Shown: one piece after another, positions 14,753 through 14,846 of the stretch | How the letters are laid out: every line of letters begins with the position of its first letter | Numbering within the stretch: the first letter of the stretch is position 1 | The notes under the pieces: model-generated | Told to the model about the DNA's origin: nothing | Databases searched by the model: none | What the model saw: the letters and a program-made list of their open reading frames with translations, nothing else | Position numbers and translations under genes: made by a program | Origin: JALXCH01 sp964495805 | GTDB lineage: Bacteria; Calditrichota; Calditrichia; RBG-13-44-9 | Length of the DNA: 14,846 nucleotides | Direction: 5' to 3' | Assembly (NCBI GenBank): GCA_964495805.1 | Contig: CAZBWV010000091.1 | Location: forward strand, 1-14,846

Positions 14753-14846
14753 TATCTCCATCCCGGTAAATCCTGCTTATCCTCTGTGAACAATGTCTCC
14801 CGGTGGGAGGTGGTGATTTCAGGATGGTTAACCTTCATAACCCAGA

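Larger units (their letters stand above)
14214..14846. repeat. Long palindrome built from composite repeat modules
   Basis: The outer arms 14214-14347 and 14713-14846 are inverted repeats with about 6 mismatches by hand alignment. After a 31-nt extra segment on the left (14348-14378), the inner arms 14379-14496 and 14593-14711 continue the pairing through module A and the core termini, leaving a loop of about 96 nt. The pairing reaches the last base of the window, so the true outer end is unseen. As RNA or single-stranded DNA it would form one very long hairpin. Confidence 0.85.

Overview
This is a bacterial window of mixed base composition, with dense housekeeping and repair genes in the middle and repetitive non-coding DNA at both ends. 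The host is very likely Gram-negative: three consecutive glycosyltransferases look like a lipopolysaccharide-core cluster. Shine-Dalgarno sites are used (a perfect AGGAGGT precedes the ATPase gene) alongside GTG and TTG starts. The protein styles and the 'AACAGGAT/ATCCTGTTCATCCTGTC' intergenic repeats recall Calditrichota or another FCB-group lineage, but that is an impression and not a demonstrated placement.

Layout. (1) 1-580: a cluster of composite non-coding repeats. (2) 668-10928, all minus strand, read right to left: a DUF523/TudS-type iron-sulfur protein; the MrfA helicase and MrfB exonuclease pair; tRNA-Thr(CGU) with its own promoter and terminator; an SbcD/YhaO-like nuclease overlapping an SbcC/YhaN-like ATPase by 4 nt; a possible unannotated small ORF; and an NFACT/RqcH protein. 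(3) 11122-14115, plus strand: a GT4, GT2 (WaaE/KdtX-like), GT9 (heptosyltransferase-like) operon with overlapping genes. (4) 14214 to the window end: the same repeat modules arranged as a palindrome of at least 633 nt.

How the genes may work together. The minus-strand block reads as a maintenance and quality-control neighbourhood. It holds two helicase/ATPase plus nuclease pairs for DNA damage, one predicted desulfidase for thio-bases, and one ribosome-associated quality-control factor. The plus-strand operon builds surface glycans and is functionally separate.

The least explained signal is the repeat family. A 130-bp core with terminal inverted repeats occurs twice, in opposite orientations, at 252-381 and 14480-14609. 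The two copies are the same length and match gaplessly at 115 of 130 positions by hand alignment. The core is flanked by two kinds of short hairpin module (A and B), whose stems differ by compensatory changes (ATTCC/GGAAT versus ACCCC/GGGGT). I found no convincing new protein-coding system; the repeat family, the possible small ORF at 2356-2592 and the repair-gene neighbourhood deserve the follow-up.
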